A stretch of 17,808 nt of DNA from JAEZRQ01 sp049294415 (lineage in GTDB: Bacteria; Patescibacteriota; Patescibacteriia; Patescibacteriales; UBA12465), in NCBI GenBank assembly GCA_049294415.1, contig JBAQCS010000073.1:1-17808 (forward strand), written 5' to 3'. Every line of letters starts with the position of its first letter. Within the stretch, counting starts at the first letter, position 1. Position numbers and translations under genes: made by a program. This document shows, one piece after another, positions 1 through 6,957 of this stretch. Below the pieces are notes generated by a model. That model made no database searches. It had not been told where the DNA came from and saw only the letters and a list, made by a program, of their open reading frames with translations.

Positions 1-1
1 T

Positions 2-412
2 CATTCTAAGTCCGAATTTATTAATGAATTATCAGTATTATTAGCCGGTCATTTAGTTGAAAAGGAGATTTTTGGTGAAGTGACCACTGGTGCTACCTCT
101 GATTTAAGACGCGCCACTGCTTTAGCTCGTAGTTTGGTGACTGAATATGGTATGAGTGAAAATCTTGGTCCTCGCACTTACGGCGAAAAGGAAGAAATGA
201 TATTTTTAGGCAAAGAAATTCATGAACAACGTGATTATAGTGAAAAGATAGCGGAAAAAATTGATGAAGAAGTAGCCGCTTTCTTGGAAAAAGCCGCTAA
301 ATCAGCCTTAATTATCATTAATGACAAGAAGGCTTATATTGAAAAAGTCGTAGCAGCATTACTTGAAAAAGAAACAATTGAGAAGGACGAATTCGCTGCC
401 TTAATGGCCTAA
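2..412 (+). CDS. ftsH: ATP-dependent zinc metalloprotease FtsH, C-terminal part (5' end outside window)
   Basis: Membrane-anchored AAA+ protease that degrades misfolded membrane proteins and some regulators. Only the last 136 residues are present; the reading frame is open to the left edge, so the GTG at 80 is an internal codon, not the start. The fragment begins in the M41 peptidase domain: a segment reading LLAGHLVEKEIFGEVTTGA is followed by SDLRRATALARSLVTEYGMS, which closely follows the FtsH consensus. The Asp of TTGATSDL (residue 34 of the fragment) corresponds to the third zinc ligand; the HEXXH motif and the AAA domain lie upstream of the window. The helical end (EKIDEEVAAFLEKA) is also typical. 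The protein stops shortly after the peptidase domain without the long disordered tail of some FtsH proteins. Identification is secure; membrane topology cannot be seen here. Confidence 0.95.
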   Translation, partial: HSKSEFINELSVLLAGHLVEKEIFGEVTTGATSDLRRATALARSLVTEYGMSENLGPRTYGEKEEMIFLGKEIHEQRDYSEKIAEKIDEEVAAFLEKAAKSALIIINDKKAYIEKVVAALLEKETIEKDEFAALMA

Positions 413-425
413 TAGCGTTTAACGT

Positions 426-453
426 TTGACTAAAATTAATTTTAAGTTATACT
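426..453 (+). promoter_or_regulatory. Predicted sigma-70-type promoter of rpmF
   Basis: TTGACT (426-431) and TATACT (448-453) are separated by 16 nt. They lie in the gap after ftsH, so transcription would start near 460, about 33 nt before the rpmF ATG. Each hexamer differs from consensus by one base, which makes chance unlikely even in AT-rich DNA. Confidence 0.75.
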
Positions 454-492
454 GAAATTATATAATTAATAACTAAGAATCATCTAACACGT

Positions 493-687
493 ATGGCAAA
501 TCCTAAGAAAAGAAAGACTCATGCCGCCGTCGGCAAAGGCCGAGCCCATTTAGCTTTAAAAAAGGTAGCTTTAAATAAGTGTACTAAATGCGGAAAAGAC
601 AAAATGCCTCACCAAGCTTGTGGCTTTTGTGGTGCTTATAAAGGAGAAGTGGTTGTAAAAGTAAAAGCTGCTAAGAGCGTAAAATAA
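493..687 (+). CDS. rpmF: 50S ribosomal protein bL32
   Basis: Small zinc-ribbon protein of the large ribosomal subunit. The 64-residue product starts MANPKKRKTH, the expected basic N-terminus. It has a Cys4 zinc ribbon: C30 and C33 (CTKC) with C43 and C46 (CGFC), with PHQACG between as in other L32 proteins. The length is normal, with a short Lys-rich tail. It has its own strong promoter 40-67 nt upstream and no Shine-Dalgarno sequence before the ATG. It sits with nusB, rnc and the 23S gene, so the neighbourhood is ribosome-related. A weak imperfect hairpin follows the stop (about 699-735), but I do not call it a terminator. Confidence 0.95.
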   Translation: MANPKKRKTHAAVGKGRAHLALKKVALNKCTKCGKDKMPHQACGFCGAYKGEVVVKVKAAKSVK

Positions 688-785
688 GCTTTTAAAGTTT
701 TGAATTTTTGGAGATCCATTTTTTTGGTCTTCAAATTTTAGAGATTTAAAATAGTTATTTAGATCAATAAGGTCTTATCAAATTT

Positions 786-1298
786 ATGTCCAATCGCCAT
801 TTGGCTAGAACCATTGCTATGCAAACCCTGTTCGCCTGGGATTTTAATGGTCAAAAAAAGGAAATGTTAGAGCTACTTATTAGCGATAACTTTGCTAATT
901 TTGCTCCTAACTTCGATGATGGCGGTTTCGTTAAAGAACTCGTTGACGGAGTGGTTAATAAACTCGATGAACTGGATTCTTATATAAAGAAGTACGCTAC
1001 TGAGTGGCCTCTTGATCAAATTACTTGCGTGGACAGAAATGTTTTACGCTTAGGAACTTACGAATTACTTTACTGTGAAAATATTCCTTCTCGCGTAGCC
1101 ATTAATGAAGCTATTGAAGTAGCTAAAAGTTTTGGTGGCGATTCCTCTGGCAAGTTTATAAACGGTGTACTTGGTGCCATTTATAATGATTTACCTGATA
1201 ATAAAAAGCGTGATAATAAAGAAGAGTTTGAAGAAAAGAAAAAAGCGGCTATCAGTGAAACTTCTACGGAAGAAGCAACTCCTATCCAATTAAATTAG
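786..1298 (+). CDS. nusB: Transcription antitermination factor NusB
   Basis: NusB, with NusE/S10, binds boxA RNA and lets RNA polymerase read through rRNA operons. The 170-residue all-helical protein has the family landmarks. An N-terminal arginine-rich helix (SNRHLARTIAMQTLFAWDF) forms the usual RNA-binding face. DQITCVDRNVLRLGTYELLY and IPSRVAINEAIEVAKSFGG follow, and the C-terminal motif is SGKFINGVLGAIYNDL. About 30 residues rich in Lys, Glu and Thr extend past the usual NusB end and look disordered. The ATG at 786 is the only sensible start and lacks a Shine-Dalgarno sequence. It is co-directional with rnc, whose start is about 40 nt downstream, and with the 23S operon whose leader it would be expected to act on. 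I see no strong promoter in the 98 nt upstream. Confidence 0.93.
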   Translation: MSNRHLARTIAMQTLFAWDFNGQKKEMLELLISDNFANFAPNFDDGGFVKELVDGVVNKLDELDSYIKKYATEWPLDQITCVDRNVLRLGTYELLYCENIPSRVAINEAIEVAKSFGGDSSGKFINGVLGAIYNDLPDNKKRDNKEEFEEKKKAAISETSTEEATPIQLN

Positions 1299-1336
1299 CA
1301 CTTCCGCCTCGGGTTCTATGCTCGGGGCCTTTGTTT

Positions 1337-2035
1337 ATGAATATGAACAACTTAGAAAGATTAGAAAAAGTTTTGGGATTTAAATTTAATAATCCTGACC
1401 TCTTACAACAAGCTTTAGTTCACCGGTCCTATCTTAATGAACATCCCGATTTTCCTTTAGGACATAATGAGCGTTTAGAATTTTTAGGTGATGCAGTTTT
1501 AGAAATTGTCGTCACTGAATTTTTGTATTTAAATTTTAAAGATACAGCTGAAGGCGATTTAACTAATTGGCGCGCTTCATTAGTAAATGCCAAGATGTTG
1601 TATGTGATTGCTGGTGAATTAAAATTAGAAGATTATTTACATTTGTCTCGTGGTGAAGCTAAAGATAAAAATAAAAAGTCTCGCCAATATATTTTAGCTA
1701 ATGCCGTTGAAGCTGTAATCGGTGCTATTTATTTAGATCAAGGTATCGAAGTGGCTAAGAGTTTTATATTAAAGAATATCGTAGTTAAACTAGATGATAT
1801 TTTACAGAATCAACTTTATTTAGATCCTAAATCTCGTTTTCAAGAAGAGGCTCAAGATAAAAAAGGCATTACTCCTCATTATGAAATTTTAAATGAAGAG
1901 GGTCCTGATCACGCTAAGACATTTACAGTCGGTCTTTATTTAGGTGAAGAGTTGGTAGCTAGTGGCAACGGCTCTTCTAAGCAAGAAGCTCAAGTTGATG
2001 CCGCAGCTAAAGGTTTAATAAAAATGAATTGGTAA
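1337..2035 (+). CDS. rnc: Ribonuclease III
   Basis: Endonuclease for double-stranded RNA; it cuts the stems that bracket precursor 23S and 16S rRNA. I choose the ATG at 1337 (MNMNNLERLEK); a TTG at 1331 and an ATG at 1343 are in frame and possible. The catalytic domain comes first: the signature NERLEFLGDAVL (about residues 44-55) carries the Glu/Asp metal ligands. The second catalytic cluster reads ILANAVEAVIGAIYLDQG, with Asn122 where E. coli has Asp114, while Glu125 (E. coli Glu117) is kept. The dsRNA-binding domain follows (about 157-230: DPKSRFQEEAQ to QEAQVDAAAKGLI). At 232 residues the length is typical. It is 4 nt upstream of pilT, probably in one transcript with nusB. Its likely substrate, a long stem around 23S, is in the same window. 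Confidence 0.93.
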   Translation: MNMNNLERLEKVLGFKFNNPDLLQQALVHRSYLNEHPDFPLGHNERLEFLGDAVLEIVVTEFLYLNFKDTAEGDLTNWRASLVNAKMLYVIAGELKLEDYLHLSRGEAKDKNKKSRQYILANAVEAVIGAIYLDQGIEVAKSFILKNIVVKLDDILQNQLYLDPKSRFQEEAQDKKGITPHYEILNEEGPDHAKTFTVGLYLGEELVASGNGSSKQEAQVDAAAKGLIKMNW

Positions 2036-2039
2036 TCAT

Positions 2040-3095
2040 ATGAATGTTAAAAATATTTTCAAAATCGCAGCTGAGAAAAAAGCTTCCGACTTACATTTAA
2101 TGGTAGGACGAGAACCTATTTTACGTATTGATGGTGAGTTGTTTACTATTAATTCTGTTTGGCCAGGTAAAGAGTATTATGAAATTTTAACAGACACTGA
2201 TTTATCAGTAGTTTTAGATTTTCTTTTAAATAAAGAACAGAAGATTACTTTTTATAATGATAAGGATTTGGATTTTGGCTATTCTTTGGATGGTATCCGT
2301 TTTAGAGTTAATTTTTCTTTTGAAAAAGATCATTTAAGATTAGTAGCTCGTGTGATTGAAGAAACTAAACCAACTCTCGATGAGATTGGTATGCCAGAAA
2401 CTATTAAGACTTTATTAGAAGCTCATCAGGGTTTAGTTTTAGTTACCGGTCCAACTGGTTGTGGTAAGTCTACTACACTAGCTGCCATGATTAATTATAT
2501 TAATTCTACTCGCAGTTGTAATATTGTTACTTTAGAAGATCCGATTGAATATATTTTTACTTCTGAAAAAAGTATTGTGTCACAAAGACAATTAGGTTCT
2601 GATATGATTTCTTTTGCTAGCGGTTTAAAACATGTACTGCGCCAAGATCCAAATGTTATTATGATTGGTGAAATGCGTGACTTTGAAACTATCTCAGCGG
2701 CTATTACTTTAGCTGAAACCGGACATTTAGTTTTAGCTACCCTTCATACTTTTAATGCCGTACAAACTATTGATAGAATAATTGATACTTTCCCTCCTCA
2801 TCAACAAAATCAAGTTAGGTCACAAGTCTCCATGTTAGTTAATGCTGTTATCTCTCAAAGACTGTTACCAAAAATTGGTGGCGGACGTATTGCTGCTAGA
2901 GAATTATTACTTAGAAATCCAGCTGTTAGTAATTTAATTAGAGAAAATAAATTAGCTCAGTTAAAGAGCGTCATGGAAACAACTAAAGCTGAAGGTATGA
3001 TTACTCTAGATAATCACTTAAAGGATTTATATAAGAGTGGCAAGATTTCTGAGGACACAGCTCGTACTTATTTAGAGGATCAGGACAAAATTTAA
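2040..3095 (+). CDS. pilT: Type IV pilus retraction ATPase PilT
   Basis: Cytoplasmic hexameric ATPase that drives pilus retraction. The 351-residue product has all PilT landmarks in order: N-terminal PAS-like domain beginning KAASDLHLMVGREPILRIDG-like, Walker A GPTGCGKS (137-144), Asp box TLEDPIEY (164-171), Walker B IMIGEMRD (207-214), and His box TGHLVLATLHT (227-237) followed by TIDRIIDTFP. The C-terminal segment PAVSNLIRENK matches the AIRNLIRE motif that separates PilT from assembly ATPases such as PilB. The length is normal. Only 4 nt separate it from rnc, so it is probably cotranscribed; a strong terminator follows. No other pilus genes are in the window, so it is an orphan here. The start ATG at 2040 is unambiguous but lacks a Shine-Dalgarno sequence. 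Confidence 0.95.
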   Translation: MNVKNIFKIAAEKKASDLHLMVGREPILRIDGELFTINSVWPGKEYYEILTDTDLSVVLDFLLNKEQKITFYNDKDLDFGYSLDGIRFRVNFSFEKDHLRLVARVIEETKPTLDEIGMPETIKTLLEAHQGLVLVTGPTGCGKSTTLAAMINYINSTRSCNIVTLEDPIEYIFTSEKSIVSQRQLGSDMISFASGLKHVLRQDPNVIMIGEMRDFETISAAITLAETGHLVLATLHTFNAVQTIDRIIDTFPPHQQNQVRSQVSMLVNAVISQRLLPKIGGGRIAARELLLRNPAVSNLIRENKLAQLKSVMETTKAEGMITLDNHLKDLYKSGKISEDTARTYLEDQDKI

Positions 3096-3126
3096 AGAAA
3101 AAAACAAAATTATATAAATTATTTTT

Positions 3127-3162
3127 AAAGAAAGTGCTAATTAGTACTTTCTTTTGTTTTTT
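3127..3162 (+). terminator. Intrinsic terminator after pilT
   Basis: A 9-bp perfect stem, AAAGAAAGT (3127-3135) with ACTTTCTTT (3146-3154), encloses a partly self-complementary loop and is followed by a T-rich tract (3156-3162). It ends the nusB-rnc-pilT transcript and insulates it from the rRNA promoter 28 nt further on. Confidence 0.85.
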
Positions 3163-3189
3163 CCCTTATTTTTCGGCCTCTTCAAACTC

Positions 3190-3217
3190 TTGACATTATT
3201 TTTAAACAGGCTATAAT
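3190..3217 (+). promoter_or_regulatory. Consensus promoter of the 23S-5S rRNA operon
   Basis: TTGACA (3190-3195), a 16-nt spacer and TATAAT (3212-3217): both hexamers are perfect. Transcription is expected to start near 3224, giving a leader of about 275 nt before 23S. This is the strongest promoter-like sequence in the window, as expected for stable RNA. Confidence 0.9.
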
Positions 3218-3292
3218 AAGTATCAGTTTTACGAAACTAAATAATCTATGCGTAAACACTTAATACATAAATCACCATGCGGTTAAATAAAG

Positions 3293-3334
3293 ACGATAAC
3301 TCGTTTTTTGTGACCGCCGACCGGCGGTTTTTTT
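3293..3334 (+). terminator. Two terminator-like hairpins in the rRNA leader
   Basis: First hairpin: ACGA (3293-3296), loop TAAC, TCGT (3301-3304), then a run of six T. Second: ACCGCC (3313-3318), loop GACC, GGCGGT (3323-3328), with T from 3328 to 3334. The second has the GC stem and U-tract of a classical intrinsic terminator. It lies only about 110 nt from the predicted transcription start and before the 23S gene, so it would have to be read through, or would release a short RNA. Confidence 0.6.
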
Positions 3335-3382
3335 GACTCTAAGTCAAGGTGAGTATTAAGCCAGTAATTTAAAAATTAAATA

Positions 3383-3475
3383 TCTTTAGAATAAGATCAA
3401 AACATCAAATATTACTTGATGTAGAACTATTGCAATTGTTCTACATGCAAGTCACATTCAATTTTGCTGAATGTG
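3383..3475 (+). promoter_or_regulatory. Remainder of rRNA leader: boxA-like site and three tandem hairpins
   Basis: A boxA-like TCTTTAGAA (3383-3391) is followed by three perfect stem-loops: ACATCAA/TTGATGT (3402-3408 with 3416-3422), GTAGAAC/GTTCTAC (3421-3427 with 3438-3444) and CACATTCA/TGAATGTG (3453-3460 with 3468-3475). They lead directly into the 23S processing stem. The boxA match is partial. The hairpins are plain in the sequence; a role in antitermination or rRNA folding is inference. Confidence 0.5.
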
Positions 3476-3480
3476 CACAT

Positions 3481-3507
3481 TTTTGGAAACAAAAGTGTGG
3501 GAGAATC
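3481..3507 (+). other. 5' half of the 23S processing stem
   Basis: Positions 3487-3507 are exactly complementary to 6495-6515 (21 bp), and TTTTGG (3481-3486) pairs with CCAAAA (6518-6523) across a 2-nt bulge. The helix brings the two ends of precursor 23S together and contains helix 1 of the mature rRNA. Such stems are standard RNase III substrates, and an rnc gene lies 1.5 kb upstream. Confidence 0.85.
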
Positions 3508-4060
3508 TCAACAAGAGTATACGGTGGATGCCTTGACATAAAACGACGAAGAAGGACGTAGCAGCCTGCGATAAGTTGCGGTGAGGTGGCAAGCAACCTT
3601 TGACCCGCAAATCTCCGAATGGGGAAACCCGCCGCATTGAACATGCGGAAAGCTCACGCTTTTAGCGGAGCTGGAACACCCGGCGAACTGAAACATCTTA
3701 GTAGCTGGAGGAAAAGAAAATAATAATCATTCCCCGAGTAGTGGCGAGCGAAAGGGGAGGAGCCTAAACCTATCAAACTTTAAATTTAAGCTAGCTTGCT
3801 AGTAAGGATTTTGAAGGTCCCAAGACCATATGTTTCATAGGGGTTGCAAGAAATGACATTTGTCCCTTGGATCGGACGAGACGGAGTCATAAAAGTTAAT
3901 TCTTAGTTAAATAAGCTGGAAAGCTTGGCCAGAGCGGGTGATAGCCCCGTAAACGAAAAGAATTTTCTCTCCGTGGTCATTATCTTAAGTAGGGCGGGAC
4001 TCGTGAAATCCCGTTTGAAGCAGGGTCGACTATGACCCAAGGCTAAATACGTTTTATGAT

Positions 4061-4097
<37 letters not shown>

Positions 4098-4280
4098 CAT
4101 CCCGAGAGGGAGGTGAAATAGTACCTGAAACCATATACTTACAAGGAGTCGGAGCCTGAGTTTACTCGGGTGACGGCGTGCCTATTGAAGAATGAGCCAA
4201 CGAGTTTGTTCTATGTGGCTTACATAATCGCCTCTGGCGAGCATGTATAGTGAAAGCGAGGGTTAATAGCCCGCATTGTG

Positions 4281-4323
4281 CTTCACTTTTACGCATTAGT
4301 TTATCTAGTGCGTTAAAGTGAAG
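4281..4323 (+). other. Expansion hairpin inside 23S domain II
   Basis: CTTCACTTTTACGCATTAG (4281-4299) pairs with 4305-4323 over 19 positions with one mismatch and one G-U pair, around a 5-nt loop. It lies between the conserved GTGACGGCGTGCCT and AAGACCCGAAGCC segments. By my memory of E. coli 23S this interval is about 60 nt longer here. Confidence 0.65.
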
Positions 4324-4722
4324 TACACGTCGCATGGACAAGACCCGAAGCCGGGTGATCTAACCATGACCAGGTTGAATCCCGTCGAAAGACGGGAGGA
4401 GGACCGAACCCACGCACCGTGCAACATGCGGGGATGAGTTGTGGTTAGCGCAGAAATTGTAATCGAACTCGGCAATAGCTGGTTCTCCTCGAAATAGCTT
4501 TAGGGCTAGCCTCGGATGCTGACTATAGGGGGTAGAGCACTGGATGAGGGCGGGTCGCAAGATACCGTCTTCAATCAAACTCCGAATACCTATAGGTGGA
4601 GTCCGGGAGTCAGACTATGGGGGCTAAGCTTCATCAGTCAAAAGGGAAACAGCCCAGATCACAGTCTAAGGTCCCAAAATATATACTAAGTGTAAAAGGT
4701 GGTGTTGTGACTACGACAGTTA

Positions 4723-4754
<32 letters not shown>

Positions 4755-5577
4755 GAAAGCGTAATAGCTCACTAATCAAGTTGTTTCGCGCCGAAAATTT
4801 ACCGGGGCTAAGTATATTACCGAAGACGTGAACTTTATAATTTATTTATAGAGTGGTAGAGGAGCATTCTGTTCAGCGCTGAAGTCGTGTCGTGAGGCAT
4901 GGTGGAGCGGACAGAAGAGAGAATGTTGGCATGAGTAGCAAAAAGGCGTGTGAAAATCACGCCCATCGAAAACCTAAGGTTTCCTGGGCAACGAGAATCG
5001 ACCCAGGGTTAGTCGATCCTAAGGCATAGCTAATGTAGTGTTAGCGTAGCCGATGGCAGAGCTGGTTAATATTCCAGCACTACTATAATTTTCCGAAGGA
5101 GTAACGCAGTTCCAAAGTTAGAGCGAGCTATGGTATGTTCGTTGCTTGCCTCAAGAACGATTCCAGGTAAATCCGGAATCACCAGTTCAAGGGGTTGGCT
5201 GAAGATGAAGCCGCAAGGTGGAGTCAATTCTAGTGGCGGAATTGCCCAGAAAAACTTCTAGGGCTAAGGTTATAGTAACCGTACCGTAAACCGACACAGG
5301 TAGGTGAGGCGAGAAGCCTCAGATGTACGAGAGAATCTTCGTTAAGGAACTCGGCAAAACAGCGACCGTAATTTCGAGATAAGGTCTGCCCTCGCAAGAG
5401 GGCCGCAGCTAAAGAGCTCAAGGGACTGTTTACCAAAAACACAGCTCTCTGCTAACTCGCAAGAGGATGTATAGAGGGTGATGCCTGGCCAGTGTCCGAA
5501 CGTTAAGAGGAGAGGTTAGAACTTCGGTTCGAAGCTTTGAATCCAAGCGCGGATGAACGCCGGCGATAACTATAATC

Positions 5578-5630
<53 letters not shown>

Positions 5631-5775
5631 TTAACCACTTGAGCACTGTCTCAACGAAGAACTCGGTGAAATTGCAATACGAGTAAAGATGCTCGTTAAA
5701 CACAATTGGACGAAAAGACCCCGTGAAGCTTTACTATAGCTTGATATTGAAATAGGGATATGCATGTTCAGAATA

Positions 5776-5809
5776 GGTGGGAGCCTTCGGGCACCAGTGA
5801 GATACCACC
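5776..5809 (+). other. Truncated L1 stalk (helices 76-78) of 23S
   Basis: Between the conserved arms GAATAGGTGGGAG and GATACCACCC, where E. coli and B. subtilis have about 60 nt, there are only about 35. The apex is GCC-TTCG-GGC (5783-5792), a UUCG tetraloop hairpin, in place of the helix 77/78 fold that binds ribosomal protein L1. Confidence 0.75.
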
Positions 5810-6114
5810 CTTGTATATTTTTATTTCTAACCCCGTAAGGGGGACAGTGTCTGGTGGGTAGTTTGTCTGGGGCGGATGCCTCCCAAAAGGTAACGGAGGC
5901 GTTTACAAAGGTTGGCTATCCCGGAATGGAAACCCGGGAGATAGTGTAAAGGCACAAGCCAGCTTTACTGCGAGACTTACCAGTCAAGCAGTTGCGAAAG
6001 CAGAACTTAGTGAACCGACCGTTCGATATAGGACGGCGGAAGATCATCGGATAAAAGCTACTCCGGGGATAACAGGCTAGTCACGCCCAAGCGTCCACAG
6101 CGACGGCGTGGTTC

Positions 6115-6147
<33 letters not shown>

Positions 6148-6157
6148 GTGGAGAAGC

Positions 6158-6210
<53 letters not shown>

Positions 6211-6494
6211 CCGTCGTAAGACAGGTCGGTCTCCTATCCATTGTGTTCGTGGAAACTTGAAGAGGCCCTTCCTTAGTACGAGAGGACCGGGAAGGACGAA
6301 GCTCTAGTGTGCCAGCTGTTCTACCAAGAGCATTGCTGGGTAGCTACCTTCGGTTAAGATAAGTGCTGAAAGCATATAAGCACGAAGCTGTCTCTAAGAT
6401 TAGGTTTCATAGATTGGTTAGAGAATATGACCTTGATAGGCCACAGGTGTAAGTCCAGTAATGGATTGAGCCGAGTGGTACTAATAAATCGTTT

Positions 6495-6523
6495 GATTCT
6501 CCCACACTTTTGTTTGTCCAAAA
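6495..6523 (+). other. 3' half of the 23S processing stem
   Basis: Partner of 3481-3507 (21 bp continuous plus 6 bp after a GT bulge at 6516-6517). The roughly 70-nt spacer to 5S that follows holds a small hairpin, CACAG/CTGTG (about 6545-6567), and no tRNA. Confidence 0.85.
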
Positions 6524-6593
6524 TTATTCTATAGAAAATATCGTCACAGTCTGAAAGGATGGCTGTGGCAAACAAATCAAAAAACGCCATTGT

Positions 6594-6707
6594 TCTGGTG
6601 ATTGAAGCGAAGAGGTCACACCTGATCCCTTCCCGAACTCAGAAGTTAAGCTCTTCAGCGCCGATGATACTTGGGCCTGAGCCCTGGGAAAGTAGGTCGT
6701 CGCCAGA
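6594..6707 (+). rRNA. rrf: 5S ribosomal RNA
   Basis: About 114 nt, aligned end to end with Bacillus-type 5S. Conserved pieces include GCGAAGAGGTCACACCTGAT, CCGAACTCAGAAGTTAAGCTC and AGCGCCGATGATACTTGGGC. Helix I (TTCTGG with CCAGAA) continues outward as a 20-bp precursor helix (6579-6598 with 6703-6722). It lies about 90 nt after 23S and is presumably cotranscribed and processed from one precursor. Confidence 0.95.
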
Positions 6708-6722
6708 ACAATGGTGTTTTTT
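6703..6722 (+). terminator. 3' arm of extended 5S helix with U-tract
   Basis: CCAGAACAATGGTG followed by six T (6717-6722) pairs with 6579-6598, which starts with six A. The long stem that closes the 5S precursor therefore also has the shape of an intrinsic terminator. A classical terminator follows 30 nt later. Confidence 0.4.
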
Positions 6723-6750
6723 GTTACTCAAAAATACATTTCTAGATATA

Positions 6751-6780
6751 AAAAGAGCTCCATTAATTTGGAGCTTTTTT
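6751..6780 (+). terminator. Intrinsic terminator of the rRNA operon
   Basis: AGCTCCA (6756-6762) pairs with TGGAGCT (6769-6775), flanked by A-rich DNA on the left and TTTTTT on the right. The next promoter starts 2 nt later. Confidence 0.85.
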
Positions 6781-6781
6781 G

Positions 6782-6810
6782 TTGACAAAAAGTTGGTGCA
6801 ATACTATACT
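6782..6810 (+). promoter_or_regulatory. Strong promoter of the repeat-protein unit
   Basis: TTGACA (6782-6787), 17 nt, TATACT (6805-6810). The predicted start near 6817 gives a leader of about 141 nt. The promoter abuts the rRNA terminator, so the gene downstream is transcribed independently of the rRNA operon. Confidence 0.85.
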
Positions 6811-6825
6811 TTTCAGTTAACTCTT

Positions 6826-6838
6826 TGTTCTTTAAAAA
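6826..6838 (+). promoter_or_regulatory. boxA-like sequence in the leader
   Basis: TTGTTCTTTAAAA lies about 10 nt after the predicted transcription start. It closely resembles the boxA of Bacillus rRNA leaders (TGTTCTTTGAAAA). A small hairpin, TAGCC/GGCTA (6847-6851 with 6862-6866), follows. Function as a NusB site is inference. Confidence 0.4.
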
Positions 6839-6870
6839 ATAAGATTTAGCCGATATCTATTGGCTATAAG

Positions 6871-6938
6871 TAAATTAGATTAATTACTAAAAGCAACTAC
6901 TAGCTAGGTACTCTTAGTAATTAATCCAATATTACTAA
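6871..6938 (+). ncRNA. Structured leader RNA, GCTAGG family, copy A
   Basis: A 13-bp perfect stem, GATTAATTACTAA (6878-6890) with TTAGTAATTAATC (6914-6926), encloses a loop containing CTAGCTAGGTACT (GCTAGG at 6903-6908). It aligns over about 60 nt with a leader on the opposite strand at 9940-10004 and shares TAGCTAGG plus ACTCT with a third at 13861-13922. A competing hairpin, TTAGTAAT/ATTACTAA (6914-6921 with 6931-6938), uses the 3' arm, so two folds exclude each other. The start codon is 49 nt after GCTAGG. I do not recognise a known riboswitch class. Confidence 0.55.
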
Positions 6939-6957
6939 TCTTTAAAAAAAAGAAAAA

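Noticed and set aside
80..412. GTG at 80 as the start of a separate small gene
   Set aside because: The frame is open to position 2 and the upstream residues continue the FtsH peptidase domain without a break.
699..735. Hairpin after rpmF (TTTGAA/TTCAAA with inner GATCC/GGTC)
   Set aside because: The stem is short and interrupted, and the T-run is in the loop rather than after the stem; not a convincing terminator.
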